Below the pieces are notes generated by a model that searched no databases, was not told where the DNA came from, and was given only the letters and a program-made list of their open reading frames with translations. This document shows positions 1 to 8,936 of a DNA stretch of 45,279 nucleotides, one piece after another. How positions within the stretch are numbered: the first letter of the stretch is position 1; every line of letters begins with the position of its first letter. Position numbers and translations under genes: made by a program. Source of the stretch: Candidatus Ventrimonas merdavium (GTDB taxonomy: Bacteria > Bacillota > Clostridia > Lachnospirales > Lachnospiraceae); assembly GCA_018715565.1 (NCBI GenBank), contig DVLJ01000029.1, positions 1 through 45,279 of the forward strand, in the 5' to 3' direction.

Positions 1-9
1 CCCCCTATC

Positions 10-903
10 TCACCCCTTCGGCAGCCTCATCTCCTGCGTCACCACATGATCCGCAAACGCCTCCACTGCCGCATTGATAAAATTTTTCCGGCTATAGATC
101 ATATAGATCAGCCGGGTATCCGGCGGCACGTCGGTGAGCTTTAGCACGGACAGGTTGCTGAACTGCTTCAAAAACGGCGTCCGTGCCACGATGGCAGCCA
201 GGGTAGGGGTGATGGAAATGATGCCTCCGGCGGAAATTTCATCGTCATAAGAGAAGGTAGCTTCTACACCCCGTTCCTTTAAAAGCTGCCGCACCACCTT
301 CCCAATGGGAATCGTGTCCCGGTAGGTGGTGAGGGCGTACTCCTTTAGGTCGCTGAGCGCCAGCTCCCGGCGGTCTGCCAGGGGATGGGCGTTGTTGACG
401 ATCACCACCAGCTCCTGGGTGATAACGGGCACATACACGAGGTTAGGCTCGTCCTCCACCATGGAGCCAAAGCCGATGTCGTATTTTCCCTCCGAAACGC
501 CTCTTGCTACTTCCAGGGACATCCCGTGAAAAATGTTGACCTTCGTCAGCGGATTCCTGGCGGTGAAATTGCTGATCACCGTGGGCAGGAAATCCCCCAG
601 CAGGGTGGGGATGCACCCTACGTTGATGGTGCCGGAAATCTCCATGGACTGCTGCTTGATCAGGGAGATCCCCCGCTCCAGTTCGTTCAGGGAGGAGATC
701 ACGCAGTCGTAAAATTCCCGCCCATACGCGGTGAGTTTCACATTGCGTCCCTCCCGGCGGAAGAGGGCTACCCCCAGCTCCTGCTCAAGAGAGGCGATGG
801 AATCGCTGAGGGCCGGCTGGGAAATGTAGAGTTCCTTAGCAGCTTTCGTGTAATGCTGAAGCTCGGCCAGTTTGCGGAAATAGTAAAGCTGGGACAGGTT
901 CAT
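10..903 (-). CDS. LysR-family transcriptional regulator
   Basis: A 297-residue protein of the usual LysR length. The N-terminal winged helix-turn-helix occupies roughly residues 1-60 (motif AAKELYISQPALSDSIASLE), and a periplasmic-binding-like effector domain fills about 90-290. It sits at the distal end of the minus-strand acyl-CoA/transport cluster, just after the GntP permease. LysR proteins usually respond to a pathway metabolite and control a nearby promoter, so it is a natural candidate for the ATAGG sites in front of the acyl-CoA dehydrogenase gene at the far end of the cluster; that link is inference. It has its own likely extended -10 promoter, so it need not depend on cluster transcription. 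The inducer cannot be read from the sequence. Confidence 0.93.
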   Translation of the reverse strand: MNLSQLYYFRKLAELQHYTKAAKELYISQPALSDSIASLEQELGVALFRREGRNVKLTAYGREFYDCVISSLNELERGISLIKQQSMEISGTINVGCIPTLLGDFLPTVISNFTARNPLTKVNIFHGMSLEVARGVSEGKYDIGFGSMVEDEPNLVYVPVITQELVVIVNNAHPLADRRELALSDLKEYALTTYRDTIPIGKVVRQLLKERGVEATFSYDDEISAGGIISITPTLAAIVARTPFLKQFSNLSVLKLTDVPPDTRLIYMIYSRKNFINAAVEAFADHVVTQEMRLPKG

Positions 904-972
904 GGACTTCCTCCTCTTATGTATGTGTACCGGGCCGGTGGAGCGCGGGCAGGGTCAGGTGATTACAGCATC

Positions 973-978
973 ATTATA
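973..978 (-). promoter_or_regulatory. Extended -10 promoter of the LysR gene
   Basis: On the minus strand the sequence reads TTGATATAATG, that is TATAAT preceded by TG and one base, an extended -10 element. The expected -35 position lies inside the end of the GntP gene and is poor. It falls 70 bases upstream of the LysR start codon. Prediction only. Confidence 0.5.
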
Positions 979-984
979 TCAAGT

Positions 985-2295
985 TTAAAGGATAAAACCC
1001 ATAGATGCTAATATTGTGATGACAAGGCCGGCGATGAAGGTAGGGATCGTAGTGCCCAGGATCACGTGCTTATAGCTGTCTTTTAAGCTGCATCCGCAGA
1101 TGGACATCGTCAGGATGGCTACAGAGGAATTGGGCAGCTTATTTAAGATCAGGGCGGCTTCCGTCACGATTCGGTGGAGCGCCTCAATGTTCACGCCCAT
1201 ATCCACAAAGGCCTGTCCGAAGCTTTCCATAAAGATCGTTTCCCCGGAAATGGCGGAGCCGGTCAGGCCGGTCAGCACGGTGGTGCCGAAAAACGCCTTT
1301 AAGTATGCGGGCATGTCCATGGCCAGCACCATCTGCTGGAGATTCTGGAAGGCCGGGGAGGCGCCCAGGACCTTGGAAAGTCCCATGACCGCCGCCACCG
1401 TCAGCATGGAGCTTAAGCCAGAGCCGCTGCCGGTCTTGATGGACGTTTTCATATTTTTAATCTGATGGAACTGGGTGACTACAATTAACAGGATTCCCAG
1501 CACCAGGGAAAATACAATGCTGTTGGAGGTCCCCCAGCTGGAGGTGGCTACAACGGCTCCGAGCACCACCGCGAAGGGCAGGACGGAGAGACCGATGCCG
1601 GGCAGTTCATCGTCGTCCGCGATCTGGGAATCCCCGGAATACATGGCCAAAAGCTCTGCTTCCGTGTATTTCTTCCGGCTCTGCTTCTGGGCGTAGTTAA
1701 AATACGCGAAGTAGCAGAACGCTGCAATGGCGGTGAAGAGAAAAGACAGCACAGGAGCCGAGCCCAGGGACGTGTTTAAATAGTTGCTGGGCAGCACGTT
1801 GCAGATGTCCAGGGAGTAGGCGAACCCATTTCCGGCCGCCCCGCCGCCCAGAAGGAGGAAGGGAAGGGTCCGGCGGTCCATGCGGTTCTGCTTCAGCAGA
1901 TTGTCCGCGATGGGATAGAGCACAAACACCATGATATAGCCGTTAATGCCCAGAAGGGTGATGAAAAAGGTGCAGATCAGGATGACCAGACCCACCATCC
2001 GGGTGCCCAGCTTTTCCGTAAGGGTCTTGGCGATCTTGGTGGCAAGGCCGGTCTCCAGGACCAGCTGTCCGAAGATCCCGCCCAGCCCCAGGATCAGGAA
2101 CCAGGAGGCGACAAATTCGCCGGCTCCCTTGGAGAAGGTCACCAGCAGCCCCTCCCAGAAATCAAGTCCGCTGGTGACAAGGATAATGGATGCAGTGATG
2201 ACCGTTGCCGTGATCATGTCGATGCCCTTGATGATCATGGCGACAAGCAGGACAATGGCGGCGGCGAGGCCGATTGCAGCAATGGTAGTTGACAT
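985..2295 (-). CDS. GntP-family permease
   Basis: A 436-residue, highly hydrophobic protein with about 12 predicted membrane segments and the N-terminal glycine-rich pattern of GntP/citrate-type carriers (for example GLGGIFGQLVLETGLA around residues 70-86, and the re-entrant-like TGLTGSAISGE near 340). GntP members are proton-coupled importers of gluconate-like or other hydroxy-carboxylates. Here it lies in the acyl-CoA cluster, so it may import the carboxylic acid that the ligase or CoA transferase activates, or export a product; the substrate is not determined by sequence. A GGAGG site sits 8 bases before the ATG. It follows the YkvI-type gene by 35 bases, consistent with cotranscription. 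Confidence 0.85.
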   Translation of the reverse strand: MSTTIAAIGLAAAIVLLVAMIIKGIDMITATVITASIILVTSGLDFWEGLLVTFSKGAGEFVASWFLILGLGGIFGQLVLETGLATKIAKTLTEKLGTRMVGLVILICTFFITLLGINGYIMVFVLYPIADNLLKQNRMDRRTLPFLLLGGGAAGNGFAYSLDICNVLPSNYLNTSLGSAPVLSFLFTAIAAFCYFAYFNYAQKQSRKKYTEAELLAMYSGDSQIADDDELPGIGLSVLPFAVVLGAVVATSSWGTSNSIVFSLVLGILLIVVTQFHQIKNMKTSIKTGSGSGLSSMLTVAAVMGLSKVLGASPAFQNLQQMVLAMDMPAYLKAFFGTTVLTGLTGSAISGETIFMESFGQAFVDMGVNIEALHRIVTEAALILNKLPNSSVAILTMSICGCSLKDSYKHVILGTTIPTFIAGLVITILASMGFIL

Positions 2296-2330
2296 AAGGA
2301 AACCTCCGTATAGATAGTTTGCGCCGTGGC

Positions 2331-3629
2331 TTAAGACGGATCCTCAGCTGCGTCACCCCCATCCGGCCAGCCAATGGCCGCGTTGACGATGGTGGGGAGC
2401 ACCAGGGTAAACAGGGTGATGTAGGATACCAGCGTAAGTCCCTTTGACACCAGGGCAGTAAGGCCTGCCTGGGATACGCCCCAGGTGAGGCAGATATAGA
2501 GGAAGGTCAGGACAGTGCCCCGTTTGTTCCTCTTTTTGGCCGAGATCTCTGGATCCTCCTGGATGCGCTTCTGATACCAGTTGAGCACCCGGTCGTTAAA
2601 GCCCTGGGCATAGTTGATCGCGGTGGAGATGGTGGCAAAAAAGATGGAAACGGTCAGCAGCGTAAGCATCAGCGCTTTGGTCGCGGCGGTCCCCACGCCG
2701 TTTTGTACCACCAGGATGCTGTATACCGCTTTTCCGGCCGCCCAGCCCTCATAGATGGGAGAGTAGTTGGCTGCCAGGTTCACCACGCTCATTTCCAGAA
2801 ATGCCCAGTTGGCGATCACCGACAGGATCACGGCCCAGCGCAGCGTGCGTTTGTTGTCAAAAAGCTGGGCATGGTTTACATAAGCCCCAAAACCGCCCAG
2901 GTTCTGGCCGGAAAAGATGTAGGCCCAGACAAAGGCCGTCAGCAGGTATTTGAGGAAGCTCCCCGCCCCGCTGGCTACCGCGGCGTCCAGATCAGCGCCC
3001 ATAAGGGCCATTTCCTGGGATAAGCGGCCGGAGCTGATATTGAAAAACAGGTTCGGCACATGGACGGCGATCATGGTGATAAAGATGACCGCGCTCATAA
3101 ACACGGCATTTTTCCGCACCAGAGAGGTCCCCTTCATGCAGAGCACCAGCATCAGGACGCCTACGATCAGCGTAGTGGCCATGTAGGGGATGTCGGTCAG
3201 CTCGTTTAAAGCCGAGCCGGAGGAAGAGTAGGCCAGGGCCATGCAGACGATCAAAAGCCAGTTGAAATTAAACTCATACACCAGCAGCATTGGTCTTGCC
3301 AGCCTTCCCCCCAGGAAGCGGGAGCCGTATTTCTGGAGAAAGGCCCCGTAATCAAAGGTCCGGAAATCCATGGCGAATTTCATAAAAAAGTAAATGATAA
3401 AGCAGTTGATGCACGCCACCACCAAAGGCATGAACAGGCAGAAAAACGGCTGGGTGACCACCGGCAGCATGCCGTAAAAGCCAGTATTGTGGAAAAAGTA
3501 GGTCCAGGGAGTGGAGCCCGCGGCAAAGCCGCCGCCGCACTGGGAGCTGAAGGCGATGGACACGAACACGATCACCGTGCGCCAATCCACCTTCCCTCTG
3601 TGTTCACCCGGACAAGTTGAGTGAGCCAT
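2331..3629 (-). CDS. YkvI-type membrane transporter (APC-superfamily-like)
   Basis: A 432-residue integral membrane protein with about 11 hydrophobic segments. The start shows the motif FVSIAFSSQCGGGFAAGSTPW, the glycine-rich broken first helix typical of LeuT/APC-fold carriers, and the overall pattern matches the uncharacterised YkvI family. Likely role: cation-coupled uptake or exchange of a small amine or carboxylate. It is the second transporter in the same cluster, beside the GntP-type gene, so the pair could serve substrate import and product export; this is inference. A GGAGG site precedes the ATG by 6 bases. The 92-base gap before it is the largest in the distal part of the cluster and could hold a weak promoter. 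Confidence 0.8.
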   Translation of the reverse strand: MAHSTCPGEHRGKVDWRTVIVFVSIAFSSQCGGGFAAGSTPWTYFFHNTGFYGMLPVVTQPFFCLFMPLVVACINCFIIYFFMKFAMDFRTFDYGAFLQKYGSRFLGGRLARPMLLVYEFNFNWLLIVCMALAYSSSGSALNELTDIPYMATTLIVGVLMLVLCMKGTSLVRKNAVFMSAVIFITMIAVHVPNLFFNISSGRLSQEMALMGADLDAAVASGAGSFLKYLLTAFVWAYIFSGQNLGGFGAYVNHAQLFDNKRTLRWAVILSVIANWAFLEMSVVNLAANYSPIYEGWAAGKAVYSILVVQNGVGTAATKALMLTLLTVSIFFATISTAINYAQGFNDRVLNWYQKRIQEDPEISAKKRNKRGTVLTFLYICLTWGVSQAGLTALVSKGLTLVSYITLFTLVLPTIVNAAIGWPDGGDAAEDPS

Positions 3630-3721
3630 AGAAACCTCCTTATCAGGAAAATGTTATTTATTTAACAATGAAAGGGATAAAAAAGCATTTTGTAAAAAGC
3701 GCTTATCCTCTGCGCCGTCCG

Positions 3722-4261
3722 TTACGGAGCCTTCGACTGCCACTGGGCCGTCATCTTGTCAAGGGGCAGTTCCCATAGTCCCGTGTCCGGGAAATACGCA
3801 TAAAGGACAAACCCCCGTTTGCAGCGGAACACGCATTCCAGGCAGGGATCCGCGTCGCAGTAGGCGAAGGCGTCCGTATCCGCCAGGGCGAACACGAGAG
3901 GAGGGCGGCGTCCGGCAGGAACGTATTTTAAGCAGCCGCCGGTGAAGGTCTTTAGGTAGATCCACTGGGGAGCGCACTCCTTGGATCCCGTGCTCCAGGA
4001 GACCCGCACTGCGTTGTCATTATAGCCCCCGACGATCTGGTAGGTGATAGGGCCGCCTTCTCCGGAAGAGGCAGGGATAAGACGCTCCATGGATCTGCCG
4101 CAGCAGGAAAGCTGCGGGCCGCCGTCTTTCGCCGCCGCCCCGGTCACGCAGAACACAGAGCCGCAGACCGGGCAGCGGTAGAAGGCCGTATCCGGGCATT
4201 GGGCGGCCAGCGGCTTTCGGGTATCCCGGCAGCGTCTCGGCCCAAAGGTCTGTTCGATCAT
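3722..4261 (-). CDS. Desulfoferrodoxin-like protein lacking the superoxide-reductase iron site
   Basis: A 179-residue protein. Residues 29-58 match the desulfoferrodoxin N-terminal rubredoxin-like site: RCPVCG (C30, C33) and LSCCGRSME (C53, C54). The C-terminal half keeps the scaffold of superoxide reductase (QWIYLKTFTGG, then YCDADPCLECVFRCKRGF), but the active-site residues are gone. The HPM...EHYI histidines are replaced by a STGSKECAPQ stretch, and the terminal CNxHGxW motif reads FPDTGLW, with Phe157 and Thr160 in place of Cys and His. It is therefore probably an electron-transfer or structural derivative rather than a superoxide reductase. It overlaps the ligase gene by the 4 bases ATGA, so it is translationally coupled to acyl-CoA metabolism. 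Extra cysteines in DPCLEC could bind metal. Confidence 0.75.
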   Translation of the reverse strand: MIEQTFGPRRCRDTRKPLAAQCPDTAFYRCPVCGSVFCVTGAAAKDGGPQLSCCGRSMERLIPASSGEGGPITYQIVGGYNDNAVRVSWSTGSKECAPQWIYLKTFTGGCLKYVPAGRRPPLVFALADTDAFAYCDADPCLECVFRCKRGFVLYAYFPDTGLWELPLDKMTAQWQSKAP

Positions 4262-5904
4262 CGCCCTTCCTCCTTCATCCGTTTTTCCAGCTCCTCCTTC
4301 AGGAGATATTTTTTGACCTTTCCGCTGCCCGTGTGAGGGATGCGGGCGATTAGCTCCAGCCGTTCCGGCCAGAAGCGCTTCGGGGTCCGGCGCTCCTTTA
4401 AATAAGCGGTCACATCCTCTAGGCGGATATCCTCATGCCCGGGAGACGGGACTAAGAAGGCGCAGATCCGTTCCCCAAGCCGTTCGTCCGGCATGCCGAT
4501 GATAGCGTGGTCCAGGATCCCGGGGAAGCCTTCCAGGAAATCGTTGATCTCGTTGGAATTTAAGTTTTCCCCGCCCCGGACGATCATGTCCTTTTTCCTC
4601 CCGATGATGCGGATGTTCCCGGCCTCGTCCATGACGCACAGATCGCCGCTGTGGAACCAGCCCTCGTCATCTAAGACCCCGTCGGTGATCTCCCGGGCTT
4701 TTAGGTAGCCCACGAACACGTTGGGGCCGCGGGAGCACTCCTCCCCGGGTGTGCCGGGGGGCACGTCATTGCCATATTCATCCACCACCCGGATCTCGAC
4801 CCCTTCTATGGGATGGCCGGAGACGGTGCCGTTTAAGGCAAGGGCCTCCTCTGGATGCACATAGACGTGGGGCACGCTTTCCGTGGAGCCGTACACCTCG
4901 CACAGAAGGATCCCGAACCGGCTGGCCTTCTGCACCAGGTAGCCTGGCACCGGCGCGCCGCCGCAGAGGTAGAGCCGCAGAGAAGGAAGCCGGTTCCCGG
5001 AAGCCTCCAATTCCCGCAGGATGTCGTAGATAAAGGGGGTCGCTCCCATGGAATACGTACAGGCTTCCCGGTTCATCAGCTCCACGGCGTCCCTGCAGTT
5101 GTATTTCTGTTGGAGCACCGTCTTGGCCCCGATGAGCATGGGGCCGATGATGCTGTGATGGAAGCCGGTGGCGTGGTGAAGGGGCGCAGGCATGAACATG
5201 ATGTCCTCCTCGGTCAGCCCTAACTCCCGGTAAAAGGTTTCCTCGCTGTAACGGATGTTGTCATGGGTCAGGAGCACGCCCTTGGTCCCGCCGGTGGTGC
5301 CGGAGGTGCCCAGGATCGCGGCCACGTCCCTTCCCGTCTGTGTCCGGCATCGGAGAGCAGGATCCATAGGCGGATACTGGTTCAGGATCTCCTGGAACGA
5401 GAGCGGGAGGCCGGGCTTTTTCTGGGGCGACTCCAGGATCACCACGGTCTCCAGAGAGGGAACCCGGTCCCTCACCGCCAGGATGCGTGTCTCATAATCG
5501 GTCTTGTGAAAAAAGGCTGGGGCAAAATACGCCCGGGATCCGGTGGTGTTCAGGCTGCGGGCCAGTTCCTCCTCCTCATAGCACATGGCGATGGGGTGAG
5601 CCACGGCGCCCAGCATAAAGCAGGCGAGGGTGATCACGGCAAATTCGCTCCAGACCGGCAGCTGGTACGAGACCACATCTCCGGGCCGGATCCCCCGCTC
5701 CCGCAGGAAAGCGGCGATCCTTCCCGCCGTCTCGTCCATGCTCCGGTAGGTGTAGCGAAAGCCCCGGTCGTCCGCGAGATATTCCCGGTCAGGGAACCGT
5801 TTCACCGTATCCTCCCAGCAGTCCAGCAGAGTCCGCCGGGACCAATAGCCTTTTTCTAAATACTGTTTTTCTAACTGGGGATTGATCTTGATCTCCTCAA
5901 ACAT
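4258..5904 (-). CDS. AMP-forming acyl-CoA synthetase (CaiC-like)
   Basis: A 548-residue member of the ANL superfamily, which activates a carboxylic acid to its acyl-AMP and then acyl-CoA. The phosphate-binding motif GTSGTTGGTKGV is at about residues 199-210. The core motif YGSTE, the GWFHSGD hinge region, GRKKDMIVRGGENL and the C-terminal lysine region HTGSGKVKKYLL are all present, so the enzyme looks intact. The closest functional match I recognise is CaiC, the betaine/carnitine CoA ligase, but substrate residues cannot be assigned. It is downstream of etfA by 44 bases and coupled to the desulfoferrodoxin-like gene. Having both this ligase and a CoA transferase suggests initial priming by ATP, then CoA recycling between product and substrate, as in carnitine systems. 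Confidence 0.88.
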   Translation of the reverse strand: MFEEIKINPQLEKQYLEKGYWSRRTLLDCWEDTVKRFPDREYLADDRGFRYTYRSMDETAGRIAAFLRERGIRPGDVVSYQLPVWSEFAVITLACFMLGAVAHPIAMCYEEEELARSLNTTGSRAYFAPAFFHKTDYETRILAVRDRVPSLETVVILESPQKKPGLPLSFQEILNQYPPMDPALRCRTQTGRDVAAILGTSGTTGGTKGVLLTHDNIRYSEETFYRELGLTEEDIMFMPAPLHHATGFHHSIIGPMLIGAKTVLQQKYNCRDAVELMNREACTYSMGATPFIYDILRELEASGNRLPSLRLYLCGGAPVPGYLVQKASRFGILLCEVYGSTESVPHVYVHPEEALALNGTVSGHPIEGVEIRVVDEYGNDVPPGTPGEECSRGPNVFVGYLKAREITDGVLDDEGWFHSGDLCVMDEAGNIRIIGRKKDMIVRGGENLNSNEINDFLEGFPGILDHAIIGMPDERLGERICAFLVPSPGHEDIRLEDVTAYLKERRTPKRFWPERLELIARIPHTGSGKVKKYLLKEELEKRMKEEGR

Positions 5905-5948
5905 ACTCCGCCTCCTGAAAGACTCTGATGGAACGATCTGCCGTCCCG

Positions 5949-6959
5949 CTACCCCTGCTTTCTGGCCCGCAGCTCCTTGGTCAGAGCCGGGACGATCTCA
6001 AACAGATCCCCTACGATGCCGTAGTCTGCCACCTCGAAGATGGGAGCGGTCTCATCCTGGTTGATGGCGATGATGGTATCGGATTCGCTCATCCCGGCCA
6101 CGTGCTGCACCGCCCCGGAAATGCCGCAGGCAATGTAGATCTTCGGGGACACGGTAGAACCGGTCTGTCCCACCTGCTTGGTCTGGGGAAGCCAGCCGGC
6201 GTCCACAGCCGCTCGGGAGCAGCCTACGGTCCCGCCCAGCTCGTCCGCCAGTTCCTTTAAAATGCCGAAATTCTCAGCGTTCTTCATGCCCCGTCCGCCG
6301 GAGACGATCACCTGGGCCTCGTCCAGCTTGATCTCCCCATCCTCGCAGGCCTTGATAAAATCAATGACCTTGGTGCGGATGGCGTCCGCCGGAGTGGAGA
6401 TATCCTCCCGGATAACGATGGGATGGTTGTCCGGTGAAGGCTCTGGCTTCTTGAACGCGCCGGGGCGGCAGGTGCCCATCTGGGGCCTGGTGTCGGCGCA
6501 GAGGATCTGGGCGTACAGATTTCCGCCAAAAGCGGGGCGCTCCCACACCACATTTCCCGTCTCTTCCTCTACGCTGAGGGCCGTACAGTCGGCAGTGAGC
6601 CCGGTGTGGAGGCTGACCGCCAGCTTGGAGCCTAAGTCCCTGCCATTGACCGTGGCGCCGACAAGGATGGTGTTGGGGCTATATTTTCTACAAAGCTCCA
6701 GAAATACGTGGCCGTAGGCGTCGGCGGAATAGGTTTCATACTCATCGCCCTCTACGGCGTAGACCTTGTCCGCCCCGTACATCCCGGCAGCGGCGATGGC
6801 CGCGTCCACGGATTTCCCGATCACTACGGCGCACAGCTTCTGCTTCAGGCTGTCCGCCAGCCTGCGCCCCTGGCCCAGCAGCTCCAGGCCCACGCTTTTC
6901 GGCTCTCCCTGGAAGCATTCGATAAACACCCATACGTCCTGATATGTATCAAAGTTCAT
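5949..6959 (-). CDS. etfA: Electron transfer flavoprotein, alpha subunit
   Basis: A 336-residue EtfA/FixB protein. The C-terminal FAD-binding domain is complete, with the signature SRAAVDAGW, QVGQTGSTVSP and YIACGISGAVQH (about residues 235-280) followed by the INQDE motif. The N-terminal domain carries VGATVNGRDLGSKLA. Together with EtfB it forms a heterodimer that passes electrons to or from acyl-CoA dehydrogenases. The gene lies 13 bases after etfB. Whether this Etf is bifurcating (using NADH and ferredoxin) or a simple one-electron carrier is not decided here; its placement with two acyl-CoA dehydrogenases and a CaiB homologue resembles the fixAB/cai arrangement. No FixC/FixX genes are present in the window. 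Confidence 0.93.
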   Translation of the reverse strand: MNFDTYQDVWVFIECFQGEPKSVGLELLGQGRRLADSLKQKLCAVVIGKSVDAAIAAAGMYGADKVYAVEGDEYETYSADAYGHVFLELCRKYSPNTILVGATVNGRDLGSKLAVSLHTGLTADCTALSVEEETGNVVWERPAFGGNLYAQILCADTRPQMGTCRPGAFKKPEPSPDNHPIVIREDISTPADAIRTKVIDFIKACEDGEIKLDEAQVIVSGGRGMKNAENFGILKELADELGGTVGCSRAAVDAGWLPQTKQVGQTGSTVSPKIYIACGISGAVQHVAGMSESDTIIAINQDETAPIFEVADYGIVGDLFEIVPALTKELRARKQG

Positions 6960-6972
6960 TTGAACGACCTCC

Positions 6973-7761
6973 TTACAGTATTTTGGCTTCCGCCAGCGTA
7001 TCCAACAGAGAGACGGCGATCTCGGCCGGAGTGCTGCCGCCGATCATGACGCCTTCTGCCGTCCGCTTGGGGGTGAAGGTGGCTTTTACCTTGGTAGGAG
7101 AGCCCTTCAGGCCCATTTTGGACACGTCCGCGTCCGGCAGGTCTGCCAGGGTGATCTCCGGGATCTCCGCCTTCAGGGAAGCGATCTTCCGTTTGATGGT
7201 GGCATAGCGGGGCTTGTTGCTCTCCTTGGTGACGGTGCAGAGGACCGGAAGGGACGTCTCGACTACTTCCACGCCTTCCTCCACCTGCCGCTGGGCAAGT
7301 ACCTTATCCCCCTCTACCGTGAGATCCAGCACATAGGTCAGACGGGCTGCGTCTAAGTGCTCCGCGATGCTGGGAGCGGTCTGTCCCGTATCGCCGTCAA
7401 TGGCCTGCTTTCCGCCCAGGATCACGTCAAAGGGTCCTAATTTCCGGATGACCTGGCTTAAGATATAGCTGGTGGCATAAGTGTCGGAGCCGCCGAAGGC
7501 CCGGTCGGTCACCAGGTAAGCCTCGTCCGCGCCCATGGCCAGGGCTTCCCGCAGGACAGCCTTTGCCTGGGCGGGGCCCATGGAGATGGCCGTCACCTTC
7601 GCGCCGCAGGAATCCTTTAAGCGGAGCGCGGTCTCCAGGGCATTTTTATCAAAGGGGTTCATGATGCTGGGAACCCCGGTGCGGATCAGGGTATTTTTTA
7701 CCGGATCGATCTTGATCTCTGTGGTGTCCGGTACCTGTTTGATGCAAACAACAATCTTCAT
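6973..7761 (-). CDS. etfB: Electron transfer flavoprotein, beta subunit
   Basis: A 262-residue EtfB/FixA protein. It opens with MKIVVCIKQVPDTTEIKID, and has NPFDKNALETALRLKD and the conserved region GKQAIDGDTGQTAPSIAEHL (about residues 122-141), which binds AMP or the second FAD. It pairs with the downstream EtfA. It is 13 bases after the first acyl-CoA dehydrogenase gene and shares its tight operon spacing. The NPFD/AIDGDTGQ pattern occurs in butyryl-CoA dehydrogenase-linked clostridial Etf, so a flavin-bifurcating role is possible but unproven. Confidence 0.93.
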   Translation of the reverse strand: MKIVVCIKQVPDTTEIKIDPVKNTLIRTGVPSIMNPFDKNALETALRLKDSCGAKVTAISMGPAQAKAVLREALAMGADEAYLVTDRAFGGSDTYATSYILSQVIRKLGPFDVILGGKQAIDGDTGQTAPSIAEHLDAARLTYVLDLTVEGDKVLAQRQVEEGVEVVETSLPVLCTVTKESNKPRYATIKRKIASLKAEIPEITLADLPDADVSKMGLKGSPTKVKATFTPKRTAEGVMIGGSTPAEIAVSLLDTLAEAKIL

Positions 7762-7774
7762 GGTGTCCCTCCTG

Positions 7775-8917
7775 CTATTTGTATTCTTTGTCCAGTACGC
7801 CTGCGATGGTCATCCGCTGGATCTGGTTCGTCCCCTCAAAGATCTGGAACACCTTGCAGTCGCGCATCAGCTTTTCCACCGGGTACTCCTTGCTGTAGCC
7901 ATAGCCGCCGAAGATCTGTACGGCGTTGGAGGTGACCTCCTGGGCGCAGTCGGAGACAAATGCCTTGCAGATGGAGCCTTCCTTCTGCACCAGACTGCCC
8001 TCGTCCATCATCCGCATGGTGTTGTTCACCAGACAGCGGGAGGCCTCCACCTTGATCGCCATGTCCGCCAGCATCTGCTGCACCATCTGGAACTTGATGA
8101 TAGGCTGGCCAAACTGCTTGCGCTCCTTGGCGTATTTGACGGATTCATCTAGCGCCCGCTGCATGATGCCCACGGCCATGGTGGCCACGAAGGCCCGGGA
8201 AAGGTTTAGGGCGTTCAAGGCCAGCTTGAACCCGGAGCCCTCCGGCCCCACCATGGCGGAAGCCTTGACCCGGACGTTCTCAAAGGTCAGATCCGTGGTG
8301 TTGGACAGGCGCAGGCCCATCTTATTTTCGTGGGCGCCCACGATGACACCGGGAGCGTCCGCGTCTACGATAAAGGCGGAGATGCCCCGGTGGCCCGCGG
8401 CGGGATCCGTCTTAAAGAAGCCCACGAACACCTTGGCCAGAGCGCCGTTGGTGATAAAGGTTTTTGTCCCGTTTAAGATATACTCGTCCCCGTCCTTCAC
8501 AGCGGTAGCACGCATGGCCGCCGGGTCGGAGCCGGCGTTGGGCTCGGTCAGGGCGAAGCCCGCGAAGCCGCCGGGGGCAATCTGGTCTGCAAAGTACTGG
8601 CCCTGTTCCTTGGTGCCTGCCAGGATCACGTTCCGCAGGGCCACAAAGGTGGTGACAAAGGTGATGGCATATCCTGCGTCCACCTTGGCCAGCTCCTCAA
8701 AGATCATGGCCGTCGTCTCATAGCTCAGTCCGGCTCCGCCGTACTCCGCCGGGATCTCCAGCATGTGGAGCCCCATGTCAAAGCCCCATTGGAATAATTC
8801 TCTGGGGCATTCCCCCTTTTCGTCCGCATCCTTGACGCAGGGTTTGATCTCATTTTCCGCCATCTCCCTGACAAGGGCGATCAGCTCCTTCTGTTCCTCC
8901 GTGTAAAGTAAGCTCAT
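7775..8917 (-). CDS. Acyl-CoA dehydrogenase (butyryl-CoA dehydrogenase-like)
   Basis: A 380-residue flavoenzyme of standard length. Family motifs are intact: FALTEPNAGSDPAAM, YILNGTKTFITNG, RKQFGQPI, QIFGGYGYSKEYPVEKLMRD and the C-terminal FEGTNQIQRMTIA. The catalytic base position is occupied by Glu361, as in short-chain enzymes such as butyryl-CoA dehydrogenase. It interconverts an acyl-CoA and the 2,3-enoyl-CoA, exchanging electrons with EtfAB encoded directly downstream. In an anaerobe the reductive direction (enoyl-CoA reduction as an electron sink) is likely, but this is inference. It follows the CoA transferase gene by 19 bases. Confidence 0.92.
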   Translation of the reverse strand: MSLLYTEEQKELIALVREMAENEIKPCVKDADEKGECPRELFQWGFDMGLHMLEIPAEYGGAGLSYETTAMIFEELAKVDAGYAITFVTTFVALRNVILAGTKEQGQYFADQIAPGGFAGFALTEPNAGSDPAAMRATAVKDGDEYILNGTKTFITNGALAKVFVGFFKTDPAAGHRGISAFIVDADAPGVIVGAHENKMGLRLSNTTDLTFENVRVKASAMVGPEGSGFKLALNALNLSRAFVATMAVGIMQRALDESVKYAKERKQFGQPIIKFQMVQQMLADMAIKVEASRCLVNNTMRMMDEGSLVQKEGSICKAFVSDCAQEVTSNAVQIFGGYGYSKEYPVEKLMRDCKVFQIFEGTNQIQRMTIAGVLDKEYK

Positions 8918-8936
8918 AGCGTTCCCTTTCTTTCCG

